A DNA stretch of 64,000 nt, from positions 62,001 through 126,000 of the forward strand of contig NZ_FZOR01000004.1 in NCBI RefSeq assembly GCF_900188445.1, read 5' to 3'. The stretch is from Actinomadura meyerae. GTDB taxonomy: Bacteria; Actinomycetota; Actinomycetes; Streptosporangiales; Streptosporangiaceae. The notes beneath the pieces are model-generated. The model saw only the letters and a program-made list of their open reading frames with translations. It was not told where the DNA came from and ran no database searches. Below are positions 24,601 to 34,600 of this stretch, piece after piece. A program made the translations under genes and the position numbers. The first letter of the stretch is position 1, and each line of letters starts with the position of its first letter.

Positions 24601-27168
24601 CCGCCGCCACCGGTCGAGCCGTTCGCGGACCTGATCGGCGGCGGCATGGACACCGGCGTCGGGTCGGCCGTCGGCGCAGACCTGGCGGGCGAGGGCCGGT
24701 GGGACGGAAGAGCCGCCCGCGATGTGGGCGATCTCCTCAGCGCTGTTCAGCAGCCCGCGGATGCGTGGGAAGTCGGTGTGCTCGCCTTGCCAGTAGCGGC
24801 CGAGAACCGGGCCCTTCGAGGCGGCCGCGCTGTTCAGGGCCGCCGCGGCCTCGTACCAGGCGAGGGCTTGCGGCAGCCGTTCGGCTGCCTCCTTGCTCCA
24901 CTCGCCGCGGACGGTCATCCCTGCCAGAAGCCGTTTGTCATCGCGGTGGGAAGCGGAGATCTTCGCGATGCCACGGGTCTCGATGAATCGTCGGACGATG
25001 GCGGGGAAGTCCGCGACGCCGAGGATGTTCTCGGTGAACACCCGGTCGGCCGCGGCTCTGGCCCGGACGAGGGCCGTGACGTGGTGCTCGAGTTCGGCGG
25101 CCGCGCCGGCCGCGGCGATTCTGCCGTCCCGGGTCAGCCAGGCCGCCTCCGGGCGGTCCTGCTGCCGCGCGAAGTCGGTGAGCCTGCACAACGCGAGTGC
25201 CTGATCGGTGGTGTCGGGGGTCGGCATGCCGTAGACGGCGGCGATGTCCGCCAGAGGCGCCTGGACGTCGCGGAGCATGAGCGCCGTTTCCTGGAACTGA
25301 GTGGCGAGTCCGCGAAGTCGCCCCTCCGTGAGGCCGGACAGATCGAGCCCCTCGACCGGCAGTTCGGCGAGCGCCGCCTCATCAACGGTCGGCGAGATCA
25401 CGAGATCGGCCGGCAGGCGGTCCCAAGCGGCGCCGATCCCGTCGGCCGCGGCTCTGAACGAGGCACGGAGACCGGCGAGGCGGGTGGTGAAGTCGGCGAC
25501 CTCGATCCGCAACGCCGCCAGGTCGGGCGCGGTGAGCCACGCCTCCGGGACGTCTGGGCGGTCGGCCGTCGCGTCGAGGAGGGCGAGCAGGCGTTCGGCG
25601 GCGCCCAGTTCCGCGAGCCCCAGCGGCTCGGTGAGTCCGGTGTGCGCGGCGAGGCGGCGCTGGAGCGTTTCGGCGCGCTCGCGCAGCAGCTCGAGTCGCG
25701 TTTGCGGGTGCCCGCCTCCGGTGAGGTCCCGCCACATGAACGCGGTGCCTTCGGCGACCGGCCGCCATGCGTCGCCCAGCCGTTCGGCGGCGGTGCGGAT
25801 GTCCCGGAGCCCCTCGGCGGTCAGGCCGTCCGGAAGGGCGGTCGGCAGCGGCGGGACGTCGGCCAGCGCGCTCAGCCGCCCGATCACCTCGTGCAGGGTC
25901 AGTCCGAGCGGCGGCCGGGTCTCGTTCATCGCCGCCGCGTAGGCGGACAGCTCCCTGCGGGTGCGCAGAAGGCGCTGCCGGTCCTCATTCGCCCCGGCGC
26001 GGACGGCCTTGGGACGCCGCGCGAGGGCGTCTCCGAGTGTCCTGGCGACCTCCTTGCGGCTCGCGTGGTGGCTGTGCAGCGCCAGGACGAACGCGCCGAG
26101 GCCCACGGAGTCCAGGCGGTTGCGGACCACGTCCAGCGCGGCGGCCTTCTCACTGACGAACAGGACGCTGCGCCCCTGGTGCATGAGCGCCGCGATCATG
26201 TTGGCGATGGTCTGGCTCTTCCCGGTGCCCGGCGGGCCGTCCATGATGAACGACCGGCCGTCGAGCGCCGCCGCGACGCACTGGCGCTGCGACGAGTCGG
26301 CGTCCAGGACCAGCGGCGTCAGCTCGGGCGGCTGGAGCTCGTCGATCCTGTCGGCGTCGAGGGGGTCGAAGTACAGCGCGTCGTCGGGCAGCCGTGCGGC
26401 CTCACCGAGCCCGATGGCCTGTACAAGGGGGTGGGCCAGGATCTGGTCCTCGTGGTCCAGCAGGTCCCGGTACATCGCCTCCTTGTGGGAGCGGAACGTG
26501 GCGAGCACGACGTCCTCGGTGACCTCCCAGTCCCGGTGGCCCGCGACGGCGGCGCGGACGGCGGCGAGGGTGCCGGGCAGGTCCTTCATGCCGTCGGGGT
26601 CGGGCCAGTCGAGGCCCAGCTGCCCCATCTTGACGGCCAGTGCGGGGTTGGGGGCCGCGTCCTCGCTCTGTTCCGTGACCAGCCGGAACAAGCCCGGGCC
26701 GAGCCGGTCGAGCCGCACCGGGACGAGCAGCAACGGCGCCTGGTTGAAGCCCTCCGCGCCGGGCTCGCGCCATTTGAGGAACGCCACGCCGAGCTGGAGG
26801 GTCCACAGCCCGGTGTCGTTGAACATCTGGTTGGAGTCGCGGTAGAGCCTGCGGAGCGCGGAGTCGAGTGCGGGCTGCGTGCGCTTCTGGGTGACGATGC
26901 CGGTCGTGTCCGCCGGCGTGACGAGGCCCTCGTCCTCGGTGCCGTCCTCGGTGTTGTCCTCCGGCAGCGGGGCGAACCGCAGCCCGGCGTCGAGGCTGGT
27001 GATAAGCAGCCCGGCCTGCGGGGACCGGATGGCGAGTGTGGCCGTGCGGGTGTGCCGGAAGTTCAGCAGCCGGTTCCGCCCGGTGAGGTCGATCAGGTCG
27101 TTGCGCCACTTACCCAGCACGTTCCGCAACTGGGTGCGCGGCAGCTCGTCCATCACGGAGCCCCCCAT
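21694..27168 (-). CDS. DUF4011 - SF1 helicase - Vsr-like endonuclease - DUF3320 protein
   Basis: 1824 residues. The N-terminus (WRNDLIDLTGRNRLLNFRHT) is DUF4011. The SF1 helicase core starts with Walker A MDGPPGTGKSQT near residue 310; motif II is FDVVIFDEASQVLPQDA, then PLSWHYRSRHEGLIAFSN and the UvrD/Upf1-like GDERDVVIISVGYG and LNVAVTRARRRVEVISSI. A Vsr/DUF559-like nuclease follows with ALGIECDGAMYHSS and acidic RIDMAV, then a DUF3320 winged region (RRARVEGHLYYYEMHVPESR). Proteins of this plan sit in defence islands; I recall one named Hhe among anti-phage candidates but cannot verify it here. It probably unwinds and cuts foreign DNA. ATG 27168 follows AAGGA. Confidence 0.9.
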   Translation of the reverse strand: MGGSVMDELPRTQLRNVLGKWRNDLIDLTGRNRLLNFRHTRTATLAIRSPQAGLLITSLDAGLRFAPLPEDNTEDGTEDEGLVTPADTTGIVTQKRTQPALDSALRRLYRDSNQMFNDTGLWTLQLGVAFLKWREPGAEGFNQAPLLLVPVRLDRLGPGLFRLVTEQSEDAAPNPALAVKMGQLGLDWPDPDGMKDLPGTLAAVRAAVAGHRDWEVTEDVVLATFRSHKEAMYRDLLDHEDQILAHPLVQAIGLGEAARLPDDALYFDPLDADRIDELQPPELTPLVLDADSSQRQCVAAALDGRSFIMDGPPGTGKSQTIANMIAALMHQGRSVLFVSEKAAALDVVRNRLDSVGLGAFVLALHSHHASRKEVARTLGDALARRPKAVRAGANEDRQRLLRTRRELSAYAAAMNETRPPLGLTLHEVIGRLSALADVPPLPTALPDGLTAEGLRDIRTAAERLGDAWRPVAEGTAFMWRDLTGGGHPQTRLELLRERAETLQRRLAAHTGLTEPLGLAELGAAERLLALLDATADRPDVPEAWLTAPDLAALRIEVADFTTRLAGLRASFRAAADGIGAAWDRLPADLVISPTVDEAALAELPVEGLDLSGLTEGRLRGLATQFQETALMLRDVQAPLADIAAVYGMPTPDTTDQALALCRLTDFARQQDRPEAAWLTRDGRIAAAGAAAELEHHVTALVRARAAADRVFTENILGVADFPAIVRRFIETRGIAKISASHRDDKRLLAGMTVRGEWSKEAAERLPQALAWYEAAAALNSAAASKGPVLGRYWQGEHTDFPRIRGLLNSAEEIAHIAGGSSVPPALARQVCADGRPDAGVHAAADQVRERLDRWRRTLVPAPQPGGRPRLATGTLADAAAWYTAHLGPLAVGADLIAAVQPVLAASGPLTFGQARRIAARVEAVRAEREAFLARRAGDEQLLGPLYAGLDTDPTALGAALDWVAGVRSSDEPMPERAARALLSSGPDEELRTAWSAFRAAATDFVQLFGASRRPALQAGLTGTPEAFAELTDRFAADRSGPDEWRSFRDAREVLRRHGLDGLIVRAAEKGLDGAVFSRATERAVLEAWAEQTMAADSRLTPVRAVERDKLVELFRDLDRALVANAHAQVIEACNARRPRPNVGQAAVIQREAEKKSRHMPVRTLLDRTPDIVPLVKPCFMMSPLTVSQFLPPGYRFDVVIFDEASQVLPQDAVNCVYRGDSLIVAGDQKQLPPTDFFAQSDDSGDDEYDEDVPDSFDSLLDMCKGSGLIRSLPLSWHYRSRHEGLIAFSNRRFYGGGLVTFPGAFESGDDVGVTFTKVPGVYERGRSRRNPIEADAVAERVLHHYRTRPHLSLGVVAMSDAQAHAIEDAVERARAGHPELERFFAEDRLNGFFVKNLETVQGDERDVVIISVGYGRGPDGRLTMAFGPLNRENGWRRLNVAVTRARRRVEVISSISGSEIREGTNRSLDHFKRYLDYAEHGPAVLEQGPLADDAAPESPFEESVLDVLRDWGYDVQPQVGVGGYRIDMAVRHPALPGRFALGIECDGAMYHSSKAARDRDRLREEVLRGLGWKLYRIWGTDWYRNRPEAEARLREAVESAIALMTEKPEPGDGQSTAESGPEPPWEAEQPRVTMEPAAEEQERGWAARYRRARVEGHLYYYEMHVPESRGLLQRIFREVLDVEAPVQRDVLYRRAATVWGVERLGARIRANLDKALGDLLRHDPAVEQDGETITLRGRETVPREPGDGVLRRVAEVPPRERRLALLGVIGESPGMTETELTTHTARFFGWNRRGPDITRAFSEDLVKLQTEGLIDGLPDRIVLR

Positions 27169-27782
27169 GGTCGTCCTTCTCCCCTTCGGCGGGGCCCACC
27201 GGCGAGGTCTCTGCCGGGGACCGGAGCGATTCCGGCAGCGCGCTTCCCACGACCCCTGGTTCGGGTGGTAGGCGTGAGGCCCCCTCGCGAACAGTGTGAC
27301 GCTCAGGCCCGCTGAGCGGTTGACCGCTGCCGGTCAGCACGGCTGGTCTTGTGAATCTAATCGACCATCAGACTATGTGTTGAGGGCCGATCACTTGTAG
27401 AGTGAGCGCCGGTAATGGCGGTCGTCTTGTGGAGGAGGTCCCCGTGAAGCAGGGCGCCGGCCTCGCTCGACGCTCCGCCGGCCTGGTTGACCGGAGACGC
27501 TGTCCGATTACGGTCAGTCGTGTCAGGCCCCGCGCCGGGGCAGGGCCGACATCGCCTCCTGACCAGGGATATCCCTCCTTGAACCCCCTCCGACCTGGGA
27601 TGACGGCACAGCGCAAGCCGTGCCTCCCGGTTCAGTGGCGAGAAACCCGCTGGGGGACCCGCATCAATTCCGCGGCGCGGCCGCCCGAGAACGCTGCCCT
27701 CGCCTCGTGCGCCCGCCTATCCTGGCCACCCGGCCGGACGTCCGGCCGGATGCCCCCGGTCAGCGTCGTCCTGGGAAGGCGG
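27169..27782. promoter_or_regulatory. 614-base divergent control region with stem-loop and promoter
   Basis: This gap separates the DUF4011 helicase and the kinase. GCTGA-GCGGT / ACCGC..TCAGC (27311-27338) forms a two-part hairpin suited to an operator. TTGTGA (27349-27354) and GACTAT (27371-27376) are 16 bases apart and could be a rightward promoter. A GTG at 27444 behind GGAGGAGG is in frame with the kinase and would add 113 residues (see findings). The rest shows no recognisable gene. Confidence 0.4.
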
Positions 27783-28808
27783 ATGCCGATGAAGCCGCTC
27801 GAACCGTCCGATCCACGGATGATCGGCGGCATCGAGGTGCACGGCAGGCTCGGCCAGGGCGGGATGGGCACCGTCTACTTCGGGGTGACGCCGGACGCCG
27901 AGCAGGTCGCCGTCAAGGTGATCCGCGACGGCCTGACGGGCGACGGCATCCGGGAGAGGTTCGACCGCGAGGTGCTCGCGCTGGGGATGGTGCAGGGCCC
28001 GCGCGTCGCGGGCCTGGTGGCGGCGTCCGAGCCGGGCGCCGAGCCCCCGTGGCTGGCGATGGAGTACGTGCGGGGCGCGACCCTCAAGGAGTACCTGGAC
28101 GGCCGCCCCCTGCTCACGGCGGAGATGGGCGCGGTACTGGGCGTCCTGATGGCCGAGGCGCTCACCGAGATCCACGGGGCCCGCATCCTGCACCGCGACG
28201 TGAAGCCGGGCAACGTCCTGCTCGGCCCGGACGGGCCCAAGCTCATCGACTTCGGCCTCGTCGACCTGGCGGAGGCGGAGGACGGCCTAACCCAGACCGG
28301 CATGCGGCTCGGCACGCCCGTCTTCATGCCGCCCGAGCAGGTCGAGTCGGCGAAGGGCCTCACCCCGGCGGCCGATGTGTACTCGACGGGCGCCACGCTG
28401 CTCTACGCGCTGACCGGGCACTACCCCTACGCGCTGAAGGGCGGGCACGCCCTCTACAGCGCGATCATGAACCCCGAGCAGCGGCCGGACGTGTCGGGGC
28501 TGCCCGCGTCGCTGGCGCCGGCGATCGAGGCGATGCTGGAGCACGCCCCGGAGTCCCGGCCGACCCCGGCGGAGGCGTCCGCCGAGTTCTGCCGCGTGCT
28601 GGACGCCGCCGGCCTGTCGGTGAACGACGCCCGCGTCCATTTCGCGACGCTCACCTATATCGCGCGGCCCGACGACCCGCCGTCCGACATCGATCCGCCC
28701 CGGCGCCCCGCCCGCCCGCGGCATCGGGAGCACTCGGTGCCCCGCCCGGTCGTCGCCTCGCTCGCGGACCGGCTGGCCCTCGCCTACGCCCCCGGCCCCA
28801 CACTCTGA
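27783..28808 (+). CDS. Hanks-type Ser/Thr protein kinase
   Basis: 341 residues, a soluble kinase with no transmembrane segment. The Gly-rich loop is GRLGQGGMGTVYFG, the ATP Lys is in QVAVKVIRDG, the catalytic loop is ILHRDVKPGNVLL, the metal-binding motif is LIDFGLVD, and the activation segment ends GTPVFMPPEQ. All catalytic residues are present. The tail after the kinase domain is short and Pro/Arg-rich. The ATG at 27783 follows GGGAAGG. It lies about 60 bases upstream of the DrmD-like gene in the same direction and is probably part of the defence operon, as a regulator or sensor. Confidence 0.88.
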   Translation: MPMKPLEPSDPRMIGGIEVHGRLGQGGMGTVYFGVTPDAEQVAVKVIRDGLTGDGIRERFDREVLALGMVQGPRVAGLVAASEPGAEPPWLAMEYVRGATLKEYLDGRPLLTAEMGAVLGVLMAEALTEIHGARILHRDVKPGNVLLGPDGPKLIDFGLVDLAEAEDGLTQTGMRLGTPVFMPPEQVESAKGLTPAADVYSTGATLLYALTGHYPYALKGGHALYSAIMNPEQRPDVSGLPASLAPAIEAMLEHAPESRPTPAEASAEFCRVLDAAGLSVNDARVHFATLTYIARPDDPPSDIDPPRRPARPRHREHSVPRPVVASLADRLALAYAPGPTL

Positions 28809-28869
28809 CCGGCGGCCCGCACCACCGCCCGTACGCCCTCTCGTGAACGACCCGTTAGGAGCCCGCCGA

Positions 28870-31647
28870 GTGACCTCCTCCGCAGAGACCGCGACCCCGT
28901 ACGCGCCGGGCGCGCGCATCGAGGTCCGCGACGCGGAGTGGATGGTGCGCACCTGCACCCCCACACCCCGTGACGGCTACAAGATCACCGCCGTGGGGGT
29001 CTCGGAGTTCGTCCGGGACGAGGACGCGGTCTTCTTCACCGGGATCGACGACGTCGTCCAGCTCCGTCCCGAGGACACCCAGCTCGTCGCCGACACGTCC
29101 TCGGCGTTCGCGCGCAGCCGCCTCTACCTGGAGTCGGTGCTGCGCCGCACGCCGCTGCCGCAATCCGAGCGGGGCCTGGCGCTCGCCGACCGGTTCCTCC
29201 TCGACCCGCTCACCTACCAGCAGCGGCCGGCGGAACTCGCGCTCCAGGGGCTGCGGCCGCGCATCCTGCTCGCGGACGTCGTCGGCCTCGGCAAGACCCT
29301 GGAGATCGGACTGATCCTGGCGGAGCTGATCCGCCGGGGCCGCGGCGAGCGCATCCTGGTCGTGACGCCGCAGCAGGTCCTGGAGCAGTTCCAGCACGAG
29401 CTGTGGACGCGGTTCGCGATCCCGCTCGTGCGGCTCGACTCGGTCGGCATCGAGCGGATCCAGCGCGACATCCCGGCCGGTCGCAACCCGTTCCTGTACT
29501 ACAAGCGCGTCATCATCTCCGTCGACACCCTCAAGAACCAGGGCCGGTACGGGCAGCACCTGGAGAACATGCACTGGGACGCCGTCGTGATCGACGAGTC
29601 CCACAACCTCATCAACGAGGGCAACCTCCGCAACAAGCTGGCCCGCCTCCTCGCCCGCCGCACCGACGCGCTGCTGCTGGCGAGCGCGACCCCGCACAAC
29701 GGCGACGCCACGTCGTTCGCCGAGCTGATCGGGCTGCTCGACCCGGCAGCCATCGCGGACCCGAAGAAGTACTCGGCGTCCGACATCGACCACCTCTACA
29801 TCCGCCGGACGAAGATCAGCGACGAGGTCCGCGACCGGATCCGCGGCCGGTGGCCCGACCGCGGCCCGTCCATCTCGCTGCGAACCCCGGCAACGCCCAA
29901 GGAAGAGGCGGTCTTCGCGGAGCTGGCCGAGGTCTGGCTGCCCGGCCCCGACCGCGACGGGGGCTCCGTGGTCGACACCGACCGCCGCCTGTTCCCCTAC
30001 ACCCTGGCCAAGGCGTTCCTGTCGTCGCACGTGGCGCTCGGCACGACCGTCGCCAAGCGGCTGAAGAACGCGACCGAGCCGCGCGAGATCGATGCGCTGA
30101 ACAACCTGGCGTTCCTGGTCGACCAGATGGGCGACGGCGACTCCGCCAAGCTCAAGGCCCTCGTGGACGAGCTGAAGAGCATCGGCGTGAAGGCCAAGGG
30201 CACGATGCGGGCGGTCGTGTTCTCCGAGAGCATCCCGACCCTGGAGTGGCTCGCCCGGACGGTCCCCGCCGAACTCGGGCTCGCCGCCGACCAGGTGCGG
30301 ATCATGCACGGCGGCTTCTCCGACCAGCGGCAGCAGGAGATCGTCGAGGAGTTCTCCCTATCCGACAGCAAGGTCCGGCTGCTGTTCACCGGGGACGTGG
30401 CGTCCGAGGGCGTGAACCTGCACCGCCAGTGCCACCACCTGATCCACTACGACCTGCCGTGGAGCCTGATCCGGATCGAGCAGCGCAACGGCCGCATCGA
30501 CCGGTACGGGCAGCGGCACGAGCCGCAGTTCCGCGCGATCGTCCTGACCTCGGCGACCGAGGGCGCGCTGGACGACACGACCGTCGCCGAGAAGCTCCTC
30601 AAGCGGGAGGAGGAGGCGCACCGCAGCATCGGGACGGCGGAGGCCGTCACCCGCGAGTTCACGGCGAAGAAGGAGGAGGACCGGCTCATCAAGGACCTCC
30701 TCAAGGGCAAGTCGGTGGAGGAGTCCCTCGCGGAGGCGCCGCCGGTCGACTTCATGGCCGAGCTGTTCGGCGCCGTGGAGCAGGGCGAGGCGCGCGCGGA
30801 GGTGAAGCGCGCCCGCGTCCCGAAGCTGTTCGGGTCGACGGAGGAGTTCGTCCGGGAGGCGCTGCGCACCGTCTGCCCGGCCCTGCGCGTCGACGACGAC
30901 GGCGGGCTGCTGGCGTTCGAGCCGCCCTCCGACCTCGTGCACCGGCTGTCCGCGCTGCCGGCGTCCTACCTGCGCACCCACAAGATCACCGAGCGGATGA
31001 AGGTCACCTTCGACCGGGACCTCGCGCAGCGCAAGCTGGACGAGGCCCGCCGCACCAAGACCATGTGGCCGGACATCGCGTACCTGTCCGACCTGCATCC
31101 GATGGTGGAGTGGCTGGTCGACAAGGTGCAGGTGCAGCTCGTCCGCAGGCAGGCGCCCGTCATCGCCGCGAAGGTGGACGAGCCGACGTTCCTCGTCCAG
31201 GGCATCTACTCCAACGCGCTCGGCCAGCCCACGGTGGTCGACTGGATGGCGGTCAGCGGCCTGCCCGGCGCACCGGTCGTCCGGGACATGACCGAGGTCC
31301 TCACCGAGGCCGGGGTCGGCCCCACGATGATCAACACGAACCGGGCGCCGGACTTCGAGCGCCTGACGCCCCTCATCGAGCCGGCGATCCAGGCCGCGCG
31401 CCGCCACCTGGACGAGCATCGCGACCGGCACGACGACGAGGTGGCGCGGCCGCTGCGGGAGTACGACGGGCAGCTCGAACTGTGGGAGCGGGAGAGCTTG
31501 AAGAGCCTGGACGGGACGTCGCACGGCGCGAGGAAGCGGAGCCAGGTGTTCGACACCGTCGCCGATCAGAAGCGGTTGCTGGAAAGTCTGGAGACGACGG
31601 GGGAGCCCTTGCTGCGCATCCTCGCCGTGCTTGAGGGGGACTCGTGA
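28870..31647 (+). CDS. drmD: SNF2-like helicase, DISARM DrmD-like
   Basis: About 925 residues. Motif I is ILLADVVGLGKTLEIGLILA, motif II is AVVIDESHNLINEG, motif III is LLASATPHNGDATSF, and the second RecA domain has FTGDVASEGVNLHR and IRIEQRNGRIDRYGQ. This is the RapA/SNF2 type of SF2 translocase. Direct coupling to an Eco57I-type methylase (GTGA overlap with the next gene) is the layout of class 1 DISARM, where DrmD precedes DrmMI. In DISARM it is thought to act on incoming DNA together with DrmAB; the detailed role here is inferred. The GTG at 28870 has AGGAG upstream; the frame also opens at 28843. Confidence 0.85.
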   Translation: MTSSAETATPYAPGARIEVRDAEWMVRTCTPTPRDGYKITAVGVSEFVRDEDAVFFTGIDDVVQLRPEDTQLVADTSSAFARSRLYLESVLRRTPLPQSERGLALADRFLLDPLTYQQRPAELALQGLRPRILLADVVGLGKTLEIGLILAELIRRGRGERILVVTPQQVLEQFQHELWTRFAIPLVRLDSVGIERIQRDIPAGRNPFLYYKRVIISVDTLKNQGRYGQHLENMHWDAVVIDESHNLINEGNLRNKLARLLARRTDALLLASATPHNGDATSFAELIGLLDPAAIADPKKYSASDIDHLYIRRTKISDEVRDRIRGRWPDRGPSISLRTPATPKEEAVFAELAEVWLPGPDRDGGSVVDTDRRLFPYTLAKAFLSSHVALGTTVAKRLKNATEPREIDALNNLAFLVDQMGDGDSAKLKALVDELKSIGVKAKGTMRAVVFSESIPTLEWLARTVPAELGLAADQVRIMHGGFSDQRQQEIVEEFSLSDSKVRLLFTGDVASEGVNLHRQCHHLIHYDLPWSLIRIEQRNGRIDRYGQRHEPQFRAIVLTSATEGALDDTTVAEKLLKREEEAHRSIGTAEAVTREFTAKKEEDRLIKDLLKGKSVEESLAEAPPVDFMAELFGAVEQGEARAEVKRARVPKLFGSTEEFVREALRTVCPALRVDDDGGLLAFEPPSDLVHRLSALPASYLRTHKITERMKVTFDRDLAQRKLDEARRTKTMWPDIAYLSDLHPMVEWLVDKVQVQLVRRQAPVIAAKVDEPTFLVQGIYSNALGQPTVVDWMAVSGLPGAPVVRDMTEVLTEAGVGPTMINTNRAPDFERLTPLIEPAIQAARRHLDEHRDRHDDEVARPLREYDGQLELWERESLKSLDGTSHGARKRSQVFDTVADQKRLLESLETTGEPLLRILAVLEGDS

Positions 31648-34600
31648 CGTACGACTCGATCGTCAACCGCGGCGACTACTTCTCGGCCCACTACCTGGCC
31701 GAGGTTCTCCCCAAGGACCTGAAGAAGAAGGACGGGCTGCTCGCCCGCTGGGCCGACGCCGAGAAGGACGGGAAGCCGACCCCGCGCACCGGCCTGCGCG
31801 GCCTCAAGCGCAGCTACTTCAAGGACCGTCCGTTCTTCGCGGACGTCCTGGAGACCGTCCGCGAGGGCAAGGACGTCCCGAAGATCGAGGAGTGGAAGAA
31901 GGCCCTCCACGAGCTGCACGGCGACATCCTCCGCGCCCTGGGCTTCAACGCCGAGCCCCGCGTCCTTACGGTCGAGCGGTCGGACAAGCAGTACGAGGTC
32001 GCCGTCGCGCACGCCGAACCGGCCGACCGTCCGAGCGTCGTCGCGATCGAGTGTGGATGGGCTCCCGACGTCGACGCCGCCCTCGACATCACCGACGCCG
32101 GACGGCTCCTCACCCCCGTCGAACTCGACCACCCGCACATGCTCCGCACGGGGGACAAGCTGGCGTCGTGGCTGTTCGCCGCCGACGAGCCGCCCCGCTA
32201 CGTGCTGATCCTCGCGGGCGGCGTGGTCGTCCTGGCGGACCGGATGACCTGGGGCGAGGGACGCTACCTCGCCGTCAGCCTGGACGTCGCGCTCGGCCGC
32301 AGCACCGCCGCGACCGCCGAGATCGAGACCATCGCCGCCCTGTTCAGCGCGGACTCGCTGCTCCCGCCCGAGGAGGGCGGGTCCGAGCCCCTCGCCGAAC
32401 TGCTCTCCGGCTCCCGCCAGCACGCCGTCGGCGTGTCCAAGGAGCTTCGAGAAGGACTCCGCGAATCCGTCGAGATCATCGCCAACGAGGTCCTCGACCG
32501 GATGCGGGAACAAGGCGTCCGCCCCGAAGACGTCATGGAACCGGCGGCCTTCGCCAAGGAACTCGGCCGCGAAGCCCTCCGCTACCTGTACCGGATCCTG
32601 TTCCTGCTGTACGCCGAGGCCCGCCCGGAACTCGGCATCCTCCCCACCGACGACGAGGCGTACGTCAGGGGCTACAGCATGGCCCGCCTCGGCGACCTCA
32701 TCGTCCGCGACCTGGTGTCGGAGGAGTCGCGCCGCAGCGTCCACCTCTACGAGTCACTCGACCTGCTGTTCCGCATGGTCAACGAGGGCCACAACCCGCG
32801 CGGCGCGGGCCGCACGCTCGACTCCGAGGGCGAAGGACTCCGCTTCGAACCCTTGAAGTCGGACCTGTTCGACCCCGACCGCACCCGCTTCATCGGCAAG
32901 GCCGCGATCGACCTGGACGAGGACGACCCCGACTCCACACCCATCGACACCCGCCTCCGCAACGAGGCTCTGTATAAAGTGCTGCGCCTCCTCATGCTCG
33001 CCAAGGGCAAGCGAAAGGAACGCGGCGGCTTCATCTCGTACGCGCAGCTCGGCATCAATCAGTTGGGTGCGGTGTACGAGGGGCTGATGTCGTACACGGG
33101 GTTCATCGCGAAGGAGGAGCTGTACGAGGTCGCCAAGAACGGTGACCCGAAGGACGGCTCCTGGATGATTCCCGCCTCCAAGGTCGACGACTACGAGGAC
33201 GCCGTCTTCGTCCGCCGCGTGGACGAGAACGGCTTCAAGACCGACGAGCGCGTCCGCTACAAGCCCGGTGCGTTCGTCTACCGGCTCGCCGGCCGTGACC
33301 GCCAGACCAGTGCGTCCTACTACACGCCTGAGTCACTGACGCAGGTCACCGTGCAGCTCGCGCTTCGCGAACGCCTCGACCAGGACGGGACGGTCACCAA
33401 GGCTCGCGAGATCCTCGACTGGACGATCTGCGAGCCCGCCCTCGGGTCCGGCGCGTTCCTCAACGAGGCCATCAACCAGGTCGCCGCCGAGTACCTCAAG
33501 AGGCGCCAGGCCGAGAAGAACCAGAGCCTCGAACCCGACCGCTACGCGGAAGAACTCCAGAAGGTCAAGGCGTACATCGCCTTGCACAACTCGTATGGGG
33601 TGGACCTCAACGAGACGGCCGTCGAACTGGCCGAGGTCTCGCTGTGGCTGAACGTTATGCACCAGGGGCTTCAAGCACCGTGGTTCGGCCTCCACCTGCG
33701 CCGGGGCAACTCGCTCATCGGCGCGGGCCGCCGCCTGTACGAGCCGCAGCATCTGAAGAAGAGGGCGTGGCTCACCACCGCTCCGAAGGACCACCCGTTC
33801 CGCGATGGCCCGATCCCCGACGGCCACATCCACCACTTCCTGCTGCCCGCCCAGGGCTGGGGAGCGGTGGCGAGCGAGAAAGAGGCCAAGAACCTCGCGC
33901 CCGAGGACGCCAAGCGCCTCGCCGACTGGCGCAAGGGGATGCTCAAGGACCCGTCCACCAAGAAGAGGCAGGGACAGAAGCTCACCCAGGTTCAGCGCCT
34001 CCAGGGCCTCGCCCGCCGCGCGGAGTACCTGTGGGAGTTGGTCATCAAGCGGTTGGAGCTGTCGGAGAGGGACATCAGCCGCCGCATCCACGTCTGGGGA
34101 GCGGACGACCTCCGCGAGCCGGGGGAGGAGATCGTCTCCCGCGAGCGGATCCTTGAAGACCTGAAGTCCCCGGGCACGCCCTTCTGGCGGCTCAAAACGT
34201 TGATGGACGCGTGGTGCGCCCTGTGGTTCTGGCCCCTGGACAAGGCCTGCGTGTTGGACGGTTCGGACGGCATCTACGAGCGGTTGAAGGGCAATGTCCT
34301 CGACAGCATGCCCCCTGCAGCCGTCGAGGTTGAGGCACCGGACCCCGACCCGGCCGGGTTCCCGCAAAACTGGGAAGCGGCATCACTCTTCGGGGAAACT
34401 CCTGTTCAGATCCCGATCAACCAGCCGAAGCCGCGGCCCAAGTCACCCCGCAAGCCTGCTCGCGTCGAGCGCCGCTCAGTGATCCCGCTCGCCGACCTGG
34501 ACGACTGGCTCGACTTCGCCGAGGCCCTCCTCGGCGCACATGACATCCCGGGAGACTCCCTCGGCGCCCACTTCGCCTCACTGGGGGAGCTGGGCGAGCA

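Noticed and set aside
27402-27782. Upstream extension of the kinase frame as a separate gene
   Set aside because: No stop before the kinase and no recognisable family; kept only as a possible alternative start.
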